The notes: generated by a model from the letters alone, not told the origin. DNA of 8,241 nucleotides from Arcobacter sp. UBA7394 (GCA_002470185.1 DKNG01000213.1:1307-9547), one strand, 5' to 3'; shown: positions 1 through 7,048, counted from the stretch's first letter. Numbers and translations are program-made.

Positions 1-1649
1 GCATGAATACTCATCATTGAAATAGCTTCATTATGATACTCTTCATTTTCACTCTCTAAAGCAATTTCATTTAAAAAGTCTTTTAAATCTAAGTGAGGGT
101 TCTGTTTGAAATAATCTCTAATATACCCATAGAACTCATCAACATTTGCTTGTCTATCAAATCCATCAGGTACATTATCATAAGAGGCTCTATAATCAAA
201 TGTTTCTTCAAAAGAGTCTAAAAATTGCATTTTAGATTTTGTAAGAAGTTCTTTTAAATCCATAACAGAAGCTTCAAATACTTTAAGAGTTCTTGAGTTT
301 TTCTTACCTACAACAGCAGCTAATTCATCAGCATCAAATGTTTGAATAATCTCAAAAATAGATTTTTTTGTTTCTTGTGATTTTGCATCAAGTTTATCAA
401 TTGTTGTCTTACCAATACCACGTTTTGGTTTGTTAACAATTCTTTTTAATGAGAAGTTATCATTGGCATTAGTAAGAATTCTAAAGTAAGCGATTAAATC
501 TTTGATTTCTGCTCTTTCATAGAACTTCATACCACCAACTAATTTATAATTAAGCCCTGCTCTATTAAATCCTTCTTCAAGTGATCTTGATAAAGCATTT
601 ACTCTAAATAAAATAGCTACATCTCTAGCACTAACACCCGAATCCAATAATTTCTTGATATCATCAATTAGTTTTCTAGTCTCTTCATTTTCATCGTGTG
701 ATTCATATACTTTTATAGAATCACCCTTAGCTCTAGTACCTACTAATTTTTTACCTAATCTATCTCTATTATGCTCAATTAACTGATTAGCATGATCTAA
801 AATAGTATCAGTTGATCTATAGTTTGATTCAAGTTTTACAACAGTAGTTCCCTCAAAATGTTCTGAGAAATTAAGAATATTTTTAATTGTTGCTCCACGC
901 CAACCATAAATTGATTGATCATCATCACCAACAACACAAAGGTTATTATGATTTGAACATAATTTTCTTAAAAGCTTATATTGTAATTCATTTGTATCTT
1001 GGTACTCATCAACCATAATATATTGATATTTATCGCTAGTTTGTTGTGCTAGTTTTTCATTCTTTTTTAGAATTTCATATGGCAATAATAATAAATCATC
1101 AAAGTCCACTAAGTTATTTTTTAATAGGTATGCTTGATATTTTTCATATACATCAGCAATTTGTTGATACAGCTTTAATTGAGCTGCTGCTTTTGCTTCT
1201 TCAGGAGAAATAAGTGTATTTTTGTATTTAGATATTTCGCTAACTAACAGTGATGTTGTTATCTCTTTATCTATTGATTTTATAATTCTTTTTTTATCAT
1301 CAGTATCAATGATAATAAAGTTGTTTTTTCTATCTAATTCGCTCATGTGAAATTTTAAAAATAACAATCCAAATTTATGAAAAGTACATAATAAAGGTGG
1401 TGTATTTATATGTTCAGGGTTAATCATAGAAAAAGCTCGTTCACGCATTTCAGCTGCGGCTTTATTTGTAAAAGTTAGTGTTAAAATTGAGCTTGGGTCA
1501 ATACCAATTGAAATCAAATATGCAAGTCTTGTGGTGATTGTTTTAGTTTTTCCAGAACCTGCCCCTGCTAAAATTAAAAGTGAACCATCTATGTGTTCAG
1601 CAGCAATTTTTTGCGAATCATTAAGTGATGATAGTAAGTTTTCCGACAT
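1..1649 (-). CDS. uvrD: UvrD/PcrA/Rep-family ATP-dependent 3'-5' DNA helicase, N-terminal part (cut by window edge)
   Basis: This is a superfamily 1A helicase that would unwind DNA 3'-5' using ATP during repair and replication restart. 549 codons are visible from ATG at 1649 with no internal stop, and the 3' end lies outside the window. The motifs appear in family order: Q motif LNDSQKIAA (Q13), Walker A AGAGSGKT (K34), TFTNKAAAEM (motif Ia), Walker B VDEYQDTN (D214/E215), motif III GDDDQSIYGWRG (241-252), motif IV LESNYRST (R278), and a final SMMSIHA. That last string is the beginning of the usual motif V (SIHASKGLE), so motifs V-VI and the C-terminal tail are missing only because the sequence stops. 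Full relatives are about 650-750 residues. The start is supported by GGAGAAG at 1652-1658 and an extended -10 just upstream. The gene is divergent from the LysR gene. The family is certain, but choosing between uvrD, pcrA and rep is not possible from this fragment, so the symbol is provisional. Confidence 0.95.
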   Translation of the reverse strand, partial: MSENLLSSLNDSQKIAAEHIDGSLLILAGAGSGKTKTITTRLAYLISIGIDPSSILTLTFTNKAAAEMRERAFSMINPEHINTPPLLCTFHKFGLLFLKFHMSELDRKNNFIIIDTDDKKRIIKSIDKEITTSLLVSEISKYKNTLISPEEAKAAAQLKLYQQIADVYEKYQAYLLKNNLVDFDDLLLLPYEILKKNEKLAQQTSDKYQYIMVDEYQDTNELQYKLLRKLCSNHNNLCVVGDDDQSIYGWRGATIKNILNFSEHFEGTTVVKLESNYRSTDTILDHANQLIEHNRDRLGKKLVGTRAKGDSIKVYESHDENEETRKLIDDIKKLLDSGVSARDVAILFRVNALSRSLEEGFNRAGLNYKLVGGMKFYERAEIKDLIAYFRILTNANDNFSLKRIVNKPKRGIGKTTIDKLDAKSQETKKSIFEIIQTFDADELAAVVGKKNSRTLKVFEASVMDLKELLTKSKMQFLDSFEETFDYRASYDNVPDGFDRQANVDEFYGYIRDYFKQNPHLDLKDFLNEIALESENEEYHNEAISMMSIH

Positions 1650-1669
1650 TTCTTCTCCAATAATATATA

Positions 1670-1678
1670 ATTATACCA
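1670..1678 (-). promoter_or_regulatory. Extended -10 promoter element for the helicase gene
   Basis: On the minus strand the string TGGTATAAT matches an extended sigma-70 -10 box exactly (TGnTATAAT). No convincing -35 hexamer is visible, which is usual in Campylobacterota. Transcription would begin near 1663, giving a leader of only about 14 nt that contains the GGAGAAG ribosome-binding site (1652-1658). This is prediction from sequence only. Confidence 0.6.
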
Positions 1679-1734
1679 TATAATAAATAAATTCACTATT
1701 CTTCTTAATTATTCTATATATAAATAAATGTTAT

Positions 1735-1740
1735 TATAAT
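1735..1740 (+). promoter_or_regulatory. -10 box (TATAAT) for the LysR-type regulator gene, overlapped by a small inverted repeat
   Basis: A perfect TATAAT lies 25 nt before the regulator ATG, so the transcript leader would be about 19 nt and carry the strong ACGGAGG ribosome-binding site at 1754-1760. No clear -35 is visible. The box sits inside a 14-nt inverted repeat, ATTAT-AATC-ATAAT (1733-1746). That is where a LysR protein could repress its own promoter, but in DNA this AT-rich such a repeat may be chance. Confidence 0.55.
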
Positions 1741-1765
1741 CATAATTTATTTTACGGAGGTTATA

Positions 1766-2662
1766 ATGCTAACAGATTTTGCTAAACTAGAAACTTTCCT
1801 AACAGTAGTTAGAGAAAAGTCATTCTCAAAAGCATCGGCAAAACTTGGTATTTCACAGCCTGCAGTAACACAACAAATGAAATTCATAGAAGATTATTTA
1901 GATGTACAAGTAGTTGATAGAAAAAAGAACGGAATTAGGCTTACAAAAGAAGGTCAAATGTTATATTCTATTGCACTTAAAATTGAAAAATGTGTTGCCA
2001 ATGGCGAAAAAGAATTACTAAAAATTATGAACAAAGATATTACATTTGTATTCGGAGCATCATTCATCATTGGTAACTATATTTTACCAAGATTTTTAAA
2101 CAATTTAAAAGAAAATATTAACAATGAAGTTTCAATTAATGTTTCAGTATCTCATGAAGCAATAGAAGATTTATTAGACAAAAAAATTGATATGGCACTA
2201 GTTGAAAACTATGTTCCTAATGACGATATTATTTACAGAGAATGGATGGAAGATGAAATCGTAATATTCTCTAATCAAAAATTACCAACAAGAGCAAAAG
2301 CTGAAGATTTATTATCTTATAAATGGGTATGTAGAAATCCTGATTCACATACAAGAGCAATTTTCAAAGAAAACCTTGATAAAGCAAACTTCCCTGATTG
2401 TGATACTTTTGATGTAACTTCTGAGGTTACAAGTGCAACTACAATTGTACAAACAGTTTTACATTCGGACAAAAATATTACACCAACAGTTTCAATTGTA
2501 TCTAGAAATGCTATTGAATCATTATTAAAATCTGGTGCATTATTTGAATCAAGAATTAACAACCAAAAAATGGTTAGAAAGCTATATATTGCATATAGAA
2601 AAGATAGAAAGCACGACGCATTTATTGATAATGTAGTTGACTATCTACTAAAAGTAAAATAA
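1766..2662 (+). CDS. LysR-type transcriptional regulator (LTTR)
   Basis: This is a 298-residue protein of normal LTTR length. The N-terminal winged helix-turn-helix is classic: LETFLTVVREKSFSKASAKLG, then ISQPAVTQQMKFIE (about residues 8-42), then the wing region DRKKNGIRLTKEG (51-63). A linker helix runs to about residue 90. The C-terminal two-lobed periplasmic-binding-protein-like effector domain (about 92-298) shows GASFIIGNYILP (97-108), IDMALVE (141-147) and a RNPDSHTR segment (190-197), where many relatives have an SGTR-type effector-contact loop. The effector and targets cannot be read from the sequence. The C-terminal domain resembles the CysB/CysL-like LTTR group in general form, which does not establish a sulfur role. 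The ATG is fixed by ACGGAGG five bases upstream. The divergent neighbour is a DNA helicase rather than a metabolic operon, so the usual guess that an LTTR controls its divergent neighbour is weak here. It is more likely autoregulated with distant targets. Confidence 0.93.
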   Translation: MLTDFAKLETFLTVVREKSFSKASAKLGISQPAVTQQMKFIEDYLDVQVVDRKKNGIRLTKEGQMLYSIALKIEKCVANGEKELLKIMNKDITFVFGASFIIGNYILPRFLNNLKENINNEVSINVSVSHEAIEDLLDKKIDMALVENYVPNDDIIYREWMEDEIVIFSNQKLPTRAKAEDLLSYKWVCRNPDSHTRAIFKENLDKANFPDCDTFDVTSEVTSATTIVQTVLHSDKNITPTVSIVSRNAIESLLKSGALFESRINNQKMVRKLYIAYRKDRKHDAFIDNVVDYLLKVK

Positions 2663-2690
2663 TACTAGGAGATTCCTAGTATTTATTCTT
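2661..2690. terminator. Bidirectional hairpin terminator between convergent genes
   Basis: AATACTAGGA (2661-2670), a GAT loop and TCCTAGTATT (2674-2683) form a perfect 10-bp stem. On the plus strand it is followed by a T-rich tail (TTTATTCTT), and on the minus strand by ATTTTACTTTT, so it can serve the LysR gene and the radical SAM gene at the end of the trxB-dapB-purF cluster. The left arm overlaps the last two bases of the LysR stop codon. The radical SAM stop codon at 2689-2691 lies just beyond the right arm. Confidence 0.75.
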
Positions 2691-3651
2691 AATAATTAAA
2701 TCCCTCTTTTTCCAAAGCTAATCTAATTTTTTTCATTTGAGTGTGTTTATCTCTACACCAATCAGGTGATAATAATGTTTCATCATCAATCCCTGCTGTA
2801 ATTCTTTGTATAGAGATATTATCAGGTAAGTCAACAATAGATTTAACAACTGTATCTATATATAACTCTTCTGTAATTGGAGTGAATCTACCTTTTCTAA
2901 ACTCATTAGTTAATAGCGTGTTTTTTACTACATATAATGGATGAAACTTAATAGAATCAACATTAAGTTCAACTGTTTGTTTAAATGTCTCAAGCATCAT
3001 TTCTTGAGTTTCATTAGGTAAACCATAGATTAAATGTCCACAAACATTTAAACCTTTTTCCTTTGATTTATTAATCCAATATCTCATATTTTCAGCACTA
3101 TCACCTCTATTAATAGTTTCAAGTGTTTCATCGTAAAATGATTGGATACCATATTCAATCCAAATCTCTTTGTCTTTAGATAAATCTTTTAAATAATCAA
3201 GTATTTCATCTGTTACACAATCAGTTCTTGTACCAATACTAAGACCAATTACATTATCAAAAGATAAAGCTTTTTCATATAAAGCTTTAAGTGTTGAAAA
3301 TGGAGCATAAGTATTTGTAAAAGATTGAAAATAAACAATGAATTTGCTAACACCAAACTTATTTTGTAATCTATCACGAGTTGCGATAAATTGCATTTCA
3401 AGTTGTTTCAGTTGATTCTCTAAATATGGATTTTCTTCAATTCTTGGATTTAGTTTGAACTTAGTTCTTTTTTCTTGAAGGTTTGGAGAGAATGAATCAT
3501 TTTCACAAAATGAACATCCTCCCTTTGCTACAGTTCCATCAATGTTCGGACATGTGAAACCAGAGATAGAAATAGGAACTTTATATACTTTATGACCGAA
3601 TTTATCTTTAAAATATCGGCCAATAGTTAATACGTTTTTTAAATTACTCAT
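2689..3651 (-). CDS. TIGR01212/YhcC-family radical SAM protein
   Basis: This 320-residue cytoplasmic radical SAM enzyme is the usual length for the YhcC (TIGR01212) family. It should bind a [4Fe-4S] cluster through C34-x11-C46-x2-C49, within GFTCPNIDGT and GGCSFC. This is a longer spacing than the common CxxxCxxC but is typical of the Elp3-like and YhcC groups. Other family marks are YFQSFTNTYAP (107-117), LSIGTRTDC (137-145), WIEYGIQSF (164-172), GHLIYGLPNET (205-215) and the C-terminal SPDWCRDKHTQM (295-306). The substrate of the family is not firmly established as far as I know, although relatives act on RNA. The ATG begins one base after the purF stop (TAA-A-ATG), with only a weak GAG as ribosome-binding site, so translation is probably coupled to purF. 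The gene ends at the shared hairpin terminator at 2661-2683. The family assignment is firm; the role is unknown. Confidence 0.93.
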   Translation of the reverse strand: MSNLKNVLTIGRYFKDKFGHKVYKVPISISGFTCPNIDGTVAKGGCSFCENDSFSPNLQEKRTKFKLNPRIEENPYLENQLKQLEMQFIATRDRLQNKFGVSKFIVYFQSFTNTYAPFSTLKALYEKALSFDNVIGLSIGTRTDCVTDEILDYLKDLSKDKEIWIEYGIQSFYDETLETINRGDSAENMRYWINKSKEKGLNVCGHLIYGLPNETQEMMLETFKQTVELNVDSIKFHPLYVVKNTLLTNEFRKGRFTPITEELYIDTVVKSIVDLPDNISIQRITAGIDDETLLSPDWCRDKHTQMKKIRLALEKEGFNY

Positions 3652-3652
3652 T

Positions 3653-5002
3653 TTACTCTTTTACGAAGTAATCCCCATCAAAACTCTCTAAAGCATAATT
3701 TCTATCATTACCAATTGCATTTGTTAAATCATCAATTGATAAATACTCTAATGAATCAGCTTCGATATACTCTCTAACTTCATCTTTAGACATATTATTT
3801 GAAATAAGCTCTTCTTTATTTGGTGTATCAATACCATAATAACAAGGGAATTTAATTTCAGGAGAAGCAACTCTAAAGTGAACCTCTTTTGCACCAGCAT
3901 CTTTAAGCATTCTAACTATTCTTTTAGATGTTGTACCTCTTACAATAGAATCATCAATTACTAATAATGACTTACCAGCAATTAGAGATCTCATAGGTGA
4001 AAGTTTCATTTTAACTTTCATACTTCTCATCTCTTGTGTTGGTTCAATAAATGTTCTTCCAACATAGTGATTTCTAATAATTCCATACTCAAAAGGAACT
4101 CCACTTTGTGCAGCGTAACCAAGTGCTGCTGGAACTCCTGAATCTGGAACAGGTACAACCATATCATATTTAGTTTCAGAATTTGTATCATTTTTAGCTA
4201 AAGCTTTACCCATATTTTCTCTTGTTCTATATACATTTTTACCATCGATTTCTGAATCTGGTCTAGCAAAATATACATATTCAAAAGCACAAGGTCTAAA
4301 TTCTGGCTCAAATAATTGAATTGATTCTGGTTCTTCTTGATCTTCACTGAAGATTAACATTTCTCCTGGTTTAACATCTCTTATAAACTCAGCATCAACT
4401 AAGTCGAATGCACAAGTTTCAGATGCAACAATATAACCACCTGATTTAATTTTTCCTAAAGATAGAGGTCTAATTCCATATCTATCTCTAATAACAAACT
4501 GTTTTGATCTTGATTGAACAATAAAACAATATGCTCCAACAGTTTTTTCTAATGCTTCTTTAATTCTATCTCTTAATCTATCTTGCGTATTTTTAGCAAT
4601 TAAATGAATTAAATTTTCTGTATCCATACCTGTTTGGAAAATAGCACCTTTATCAATAAGATCGTTTCTTACTTCTTTCTTATTAATTAAGTTACCATTA
4701 TGAACGATTGATATCTCACCTAATTTATACTTAGCAAATACAGGCTGTGCATCTAAAATAGAATCCCCACCTGCTGTTGAGTATCTATTATGACCGATTG
4801 CCATATTACCTTTTAAGTAAGATAAAGCTTCCTCTTTAAAAACTTCAGATACTAATCCTCTGTCTTTTTTTGTATAAATTCTTCCATCATCAGATGAAGA
4901 AATACCTGTAGCTTCTTGACCTCTATGTTGCATAGAGAATAGAGCAAGAGATGCTAACCTAGCAGCGTTATCGTTTCCGTAAATTCCAACAATTGCACAC
5001 AT
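3653..5002 (-). CDS. purF: Amidophosphoribosyltransferase (glutamine PRPP amidotransferase)
   Basis: PurF makes 5-phosphoribosylamine from PRPP and glutamine, the committed step of purine synthesis. The 449-residue protein has an N-terminal class II glutaminase domain. It starts MCAIVGIYG, so Cys2 becomes the N-terminal nucleophile after Met removal and there is no propeptide. Other glutaminase residues are R73 (HNRYSTAG), N102-G103 (HNGNL) and D127 (GMDTEN). The C-terminal phosphoribosyltransferase domain has VPVPDSGVPAA (283-293), RNHYVGRTFIEPTQ (310-323) and the PRPP loop VIDDSIVRGTTSK (348-360). Of the four Cys that bind [4Fe-4S] in Bacillus-type PurF, two positions are kept (C238 in PCAFEYVYFARPDS, C387 in FPCYYGID), but the C-terminal CxxC is replaced by A437 and S440, so no complete cluster is expected. 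AAAGG at 5011-5015 supports the ATG. dapB lies 112 nt upstream and the radical SAM gene 1 nt downstream. Confidence 0.97.
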   Translation of the reverse strand: MCAIVGIYGNDNAARLASLALFSMQHRGQEATGISSSDDGRIYTKKDRGLVSEVFKEEALSYLKGNMAIGHNRYSTAGGDSILDAQPVFAKYKLGEISIVHNGNLINKKEVRNDLIDKGAIFQTGMDTENLIHLIAKNTQDRLRDRIKEALEKTVGAYCFIVQSRSKQFVIRDRYGIRPLSLGKIKSGGYIVASETCAFDLVDAEFIRDVKPGEMLIFSEDQEEPESIQLFEPEFRPCAFEYVYFARPDSEIDGKNVYRTRENMGKALAKNDTNSETKYDMVVPVPDSGVPAALGYAAQSGVPFEYGIIRNHYVGRTFIEPTQEMRSMKVKMKLSPMRSLIAGKSLLVIDDSIVRGTTSKRIVRMLKDAGAKEVHFRVASPEIKFPCYYGIDTPNKEELISNNMSKDEVREYIEADSLEYLSIDDLTNAIGNDRNYALESFDGDYFVKE

Positions 5003-5019
5003 TTATTTAACCTTTAAAA

Positions 5020-5084
5020 AAGAGAAAGAAGTGAACTTAATGCGCAACTACAAGCAAAGCTTGTAGAAAATATCTTTTTCTCTT
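5020..5084. repeat. Two-stem inverted repeat in the dapB-purF gap (possible leader or attenuator)
   Basis: The 112-nt dapB-purF gap (5003-5114) holds a perfect 8-bp hairpin, CTACAAGC (5048-5055), AAA, GCTTGTAG (5059-5066). This is enclosed by a second 8-bp complementary pair, AAGAGAAA (5020-5027) with TTTCTCTT (5077-5084). Read in the purF direction, the inner hairpin is followed by TTGCGCATTAAG and not by a U-run, so it is not a standard intrinsic terminator. The outer right arm is about 5 nt from the purF ribosome-binding site (5011-5015). It could be a processing or stability element for dapB mRNA or a regulatory 5' leader of purF. It matches no riboswitch that I recognise. Confidence 0.5.
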
Positions 5085-5090
5085 AGTATA
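5085..5090 (-). promoter_or_regulatory. Possible -10 box for an internal purF promoter
   Basis: On the minus strand AATAATATACT contains TATACT, one mismatch from TATAAT, located just upstream of the inverted-repeat structure. If used, transcription would start near 5078, and the inner hairpin (5048-5066) would lie in the purF 5' leader. It would also cut into the outer stem, whose right arm is 5077-5084. No -35 is visible. Such a site is common by chance in AT-rich sequence, so this is weak. Confidence 0.3.
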
Positions 5091-5114
5091 TTATTTTGAT
5101 TTTGTTTATTAGTT

Positions 5115-5888
5115 TTATAGACCTAAAGCGTCATTAATTGAATATAACTTAGGATCTTTTCCAATAATCCATTTAGCAACTTTAATAGCACCTTTCGAGA
5201 AAGTGTTTCTTGCTGTTGCAGTATGATTAAGTTCTAAGAACTCACCGTCATTATATAAACCAACTGTATGTCTTCCTACAATGTCTCCACCTCTTAAAGC
5301 CATAACTGCGATTTCATCTTTAGTTCTAGCTCCAATTTGACCATCTCTACCTGAAACTCTTACATCATCAAGATCTAAATCTCTTGCATCAGCGGCATGT
5401 TCAGCTAAAGTTAAAGCAGTTCCAGAAGGAGCATCAACTTTATGTTTATGGTGTTGTTCAACGATTTCAATATCAAAATCTCTTAATGTTTTTGAAGCTA
5501 GTGCAACAAGTTTATTTAAAACTGCAACACCTAAACTCATGTTAGTAGCATATAATACTGGAACTAATTTACTAGCTTCAACTAATAAATTTTGTTGGTG
5601 TTTATTAAATCCAGTTGTAGCAATTACTAATGGTTTTCTAGCACCATTTTCAACTACTTCTGTTAATAAAGCTTCAGTTGCAGCAGGTGCAGAGAAATCA
5701 ATAACAACATCAGAAGATTCGAATAAAATCTTCATATCATTTGTAACAACTGTATCTTCTGGTAGTGGCTTTGATAACTTATCAAAAACGTGAACAGCAC
5801 CTACTCTTGCTTCTTCATCAGTTGCAAGATCATCAATTAATAATGACCCAACTCTACCTGTACTTCCTAATATACCTACTTTAATCAT
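5115..5888 (-). CDS. dapB: 4-hydroxy-tetrahydrodipicolinate reductase
   Basis: DapB reduces the product of DapA to tetrahydrodipicolinate with NAD(P)H, in the cytoplasm, supplying diaminopimelate for peptidoglycan and lysine. The 257-residue protein opens with the Rossmann dinucleotide loop [10 protein letters not shown] (5-14). It continues with [11 protein letters not shown] (61-71), ATTGF (90-94) and ATNMSLGV (114-121). The family signature [15 protein letters not shown] (144-158) contains the expected catalytic His146 and Lys150, by analogy with H159/K163 of the E. coli enzyme. Late motifs are [15 protein letters not shown] (179-193) and [11 protein letters not shown] (197-207). It is slightly shorter than the E. 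coli protein (273) but complete. The ATG follows AAGGA at 5900-5904 with a rather long 11-nt spacer. That Shine-Dalgarno lies immediately upstream of the trxB stop codon, 16 nt separate the genes, and co-transcription with trxB is likely. Confidence 0.97.
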   Translation of the reverse strand: MIKVGILGSTGRVGSLLIDDLATDEEARVGAVHVFDKLSKPLPEDTVVTNDMKILFESSDVVIDFSAPAATEALLTEVVENGARKPLVIATTGFNKHQQNLLVEASKLVPVLYATNMSLGVAVLNKLVALASKTLRDFDIEIVEQHHKHKVDAPSGTALTLAEHAADARDLDLDDVRVSGRDGQIGARTKDEIAVMALRGGDIVGRHTVGLYNDGEFLELNHTATARNTFSKGAIKVAKWIIGKDPKLYSINDALGL

Positions 5889-5904
5889 TTTGCTTAGCTT
5901 CCTT

Positions 5905-6834
5905 TTATCCTATATATTCAATAATATTTACTGCAGCAGTTGCACCATCAGCAGCGGCACAAACTACTTGTTTAGCAGCATCAATTCTAATATCACCAGC
6001 TGCATATAATCCAGCAGTTGATGTTTTCATTCTTAAATCAACAATAACTTCACCAGCTTCATTAACATCACAAAGAAATGTTCCATCTTCTTGTTTAATT
6101 GGATCGTTTAATACGTTTCTTCCAACAAATACAAATACACCAGGAGTTGGTAATTCTCTTGATTCACCTGTTTTTTTGTCTTTTACAATAAGACCAGTAA
6201 CACCCATGTTATCACCGATTACTTCTTCTACATCAACATTAGTAACTTCTTCAATATTTTCAGCTGCTTTCATGTGAGCAATTGTAGATGGAGCTGCTCT
6301 GTATGTATCTCTTCTATGCACTAAATAAACTTTAGAACATAATTTTGATAAGTATACTGCTTCTTCAAGTGCTGAATCTCCACCACCAACTACTGCAACT
6401 TCTTTTCCTTTGTAAAAGAAACCATCACAAGTAGCACAAGTAGAAATTCCTCTACCAAAGAATTTATCTTCACCTGCAAACCCAGCACGTCTAGGAACTG
6501 AACCAGTTGCTAGTAAAACAGATTTTGCTTCATAATCTTTACCATCAACAGTTTTTAATTTGAAAGTGTCACCATCTTTCACAACTGAAGTGATTTGATT
6601 CATTTCATGTTTAAGTCCAAATCTTTGACATTGTTCTGGCCAGTTTTGCATTAAATCCATACCAGTTACAACTTCAGCTTGACCTGGATAATTTTCTATT
6701 TCAGATGAACCAGTAATTTGTCCACCAGGCATACCCATTTCAAACATAACAACATCTTGTAAACCACCTCTAGTAGCGTAAAGACCAGCTGTTAATCCAG
6801 CAGGTCCTCCACCGATAATCGCTAAATCTAACAT
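5905..6834 (-). CDS. trxB: Thioredoxin-disulfide reductase
   Basis: TrxB passes electrons from NADPH through FAD and a redox-active disulfide to thioredoxin in the cytoplasm. The 309-residue length is typical of the low-molecular-weight bacterial type. Visible marks are the N-terminal FAD loop [15 protein letters not shown] (6-20), PGGQI (36-40), ENYPG (47-51) and [10 protein letters not shown] (109-118). The active-site CATC (C133/C136) lies in [14 protein letters not shown]. The NADPH loop [12 protein letters not shown] (148-159) is followed by VHRRDTYRA (172-180), the pair of Arg expected to bind the 2'-phosphate of NADPH. The C-terminal FAD motif is LYAAGDIR (276-283). AAAGGAT at 6841-6847 supports the ATG. 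It is the first gene of the trxB-dapB-purF-radical SAM set. No thioredoxin gene (trxA) lies directly upstream, where some relatives carry it; instead there is a promoter-like region and a divergent symporter. Confidence 0.97.
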   Translation of the reverse strand: MLDLAIIGGGPAGLTAGLYATRGGLQDVVMFEMGMPGGQITGSSEIENYPGQAEVVTGMDLMQNWPEQCQRFGLKHEMNQITSVVKDGDTFKLKTVDGKDYEAKSVLLATGSVPRRAGFAGEDKFFGRGISTCATCDGFFYKGKEVAVVGGGDSALEEAVYLSKLCSKVYLVHRRDTYRAAPSTIAHMKAAENIEEVTNVDVEEVIGDNMGVTGLIVKDKKTGESRELPTPGVFVFVGRNVLNDPIKQEDGTFLCDVNEAGEVIVDLRMKTSTAGLYAAGDIRIDAAKQVVCAAADGATAAVNIIEYIG

Positions 6835-6875
6835 ATCAATATCCTTTAAAAAATCAATAATTTTTTGTTTTATAA

Positions 6876-6881
6876 TTTATA
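6876..6881 (-). promoter_or_regulatory. Candidate -10 region for trxB
   Basis: On the minus strand ATACTATAAATTATAAAAC offers TATAAA at 6881-6876 and an overlapping TTATAA, about 42 nt before the trxB start. No -35 stands out. Around it, TAGTATT (6880-6886) pairs with AATACTA (6902-6908), and ATACT-AAAA-AGTAT (6903-6916) is a second small inverted repeat, so AGTAT half-sites recur three times in 37 bp. The background is so AT-rich that the exact promoter position is uncertain. Confidence 0.3.
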
Positions 6882-6952
6882 GTATTTATTAAAAAGCTAA
6901 TAATACTAAAAAGTATGTAAGTTATAGGTTAATTAATAAAACTATTTTTAAG

Positions 6953-6965
6953 GATAAATTTTATC
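6953..6965. promoter_or_regulatory. Perfect palindrome GATAAA-T-TTTATC, possible operator
   Basis: Two 6-bp arms flank a single central T, placed about 118 bp from the trxB start and 83 bp from the symporter start. Its symmetry and its position between divergent genes suit a dimeric regulator. The arms loosely recall GATAAT-type Fur half-sites, but the match is too short to name a regulator. Chance is a real alternative in DNA of this composition. Confidence 0.25.
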
Positions 6966-7048
6966 ATTTAATAATTAATATTTGCCTTAAATGTTTTATA
7001 ACATATTTACAACTTTTTGGTTATTATTTCATAACTTAAAGGAAATAA

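Larger units (their letters stand above)
6835..7048. other. Divergent intergenic region between trxB and the AGCS symporter gene
   Basis: This stretch of about 214 bases is extremely AT-rich and contains no credible ORF or RNA gene. It must hold the promoters for both divergent genes. For the symporter, a -10-like TATTAT at 7022-7027 preceded by TG, or TATAAC at 6997-7002, are possible; neither is decisive. Near its middle is a perfect 13-bp palindrome, GATAAA-T-TTTATC (6953-6965), a possible operator. The symporter ribosome-binding site AAAGGA is at 7038-7043 and that of trxB at 6841-6847. Confidence 0.6.

Noticed and set aside
1..1649. Helicase as a truncated pseudogene
   Set aside because: The frame is open throughout and ends mid motif V exactly at the window edge, so truncation is an artefact of the window.
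2317..2562. 81-residue minus-strand ORF inside the LysR gene
   Set aside because: It is antisense to a well-supported LTTR coding region, has no ribosome-binding site or recognisable motif, and is best explained as a shadow.
2741..2944. 67-residue plus-strand ORF inside the radical SAM gene
   Set aside because: It is antisense to conserved C-terminal radical SAM sequence and has no family features.
5048..5066. Hairpin as a standard intrinsic terminator for dapB
   Set aside because: In the operon direction the stem is followed by TTGCGCATTAAG and not by a run of T, so termination there is not supported.
5003..5114. Purine or PRPP riboswitch ahead of purF
   Set aside because: The gap is short and I see no three-way junction or conserved purine-riboswitch core; only two simple stems are visible.
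5539..5793. 84-residue plus-strand ORF inside dapB
   Set aside because: It is antisense to conserved DapB motifs; low-complexity composition suggests a shadow.
6871..6876. Plus-strand TATAAT as promoter of the symporter
   Set aside because: It is about 170 bp upstream of the symporter start with nothing in between requiring such a leader. TATAAT strings arise often by chance in this AT-rich stretch.
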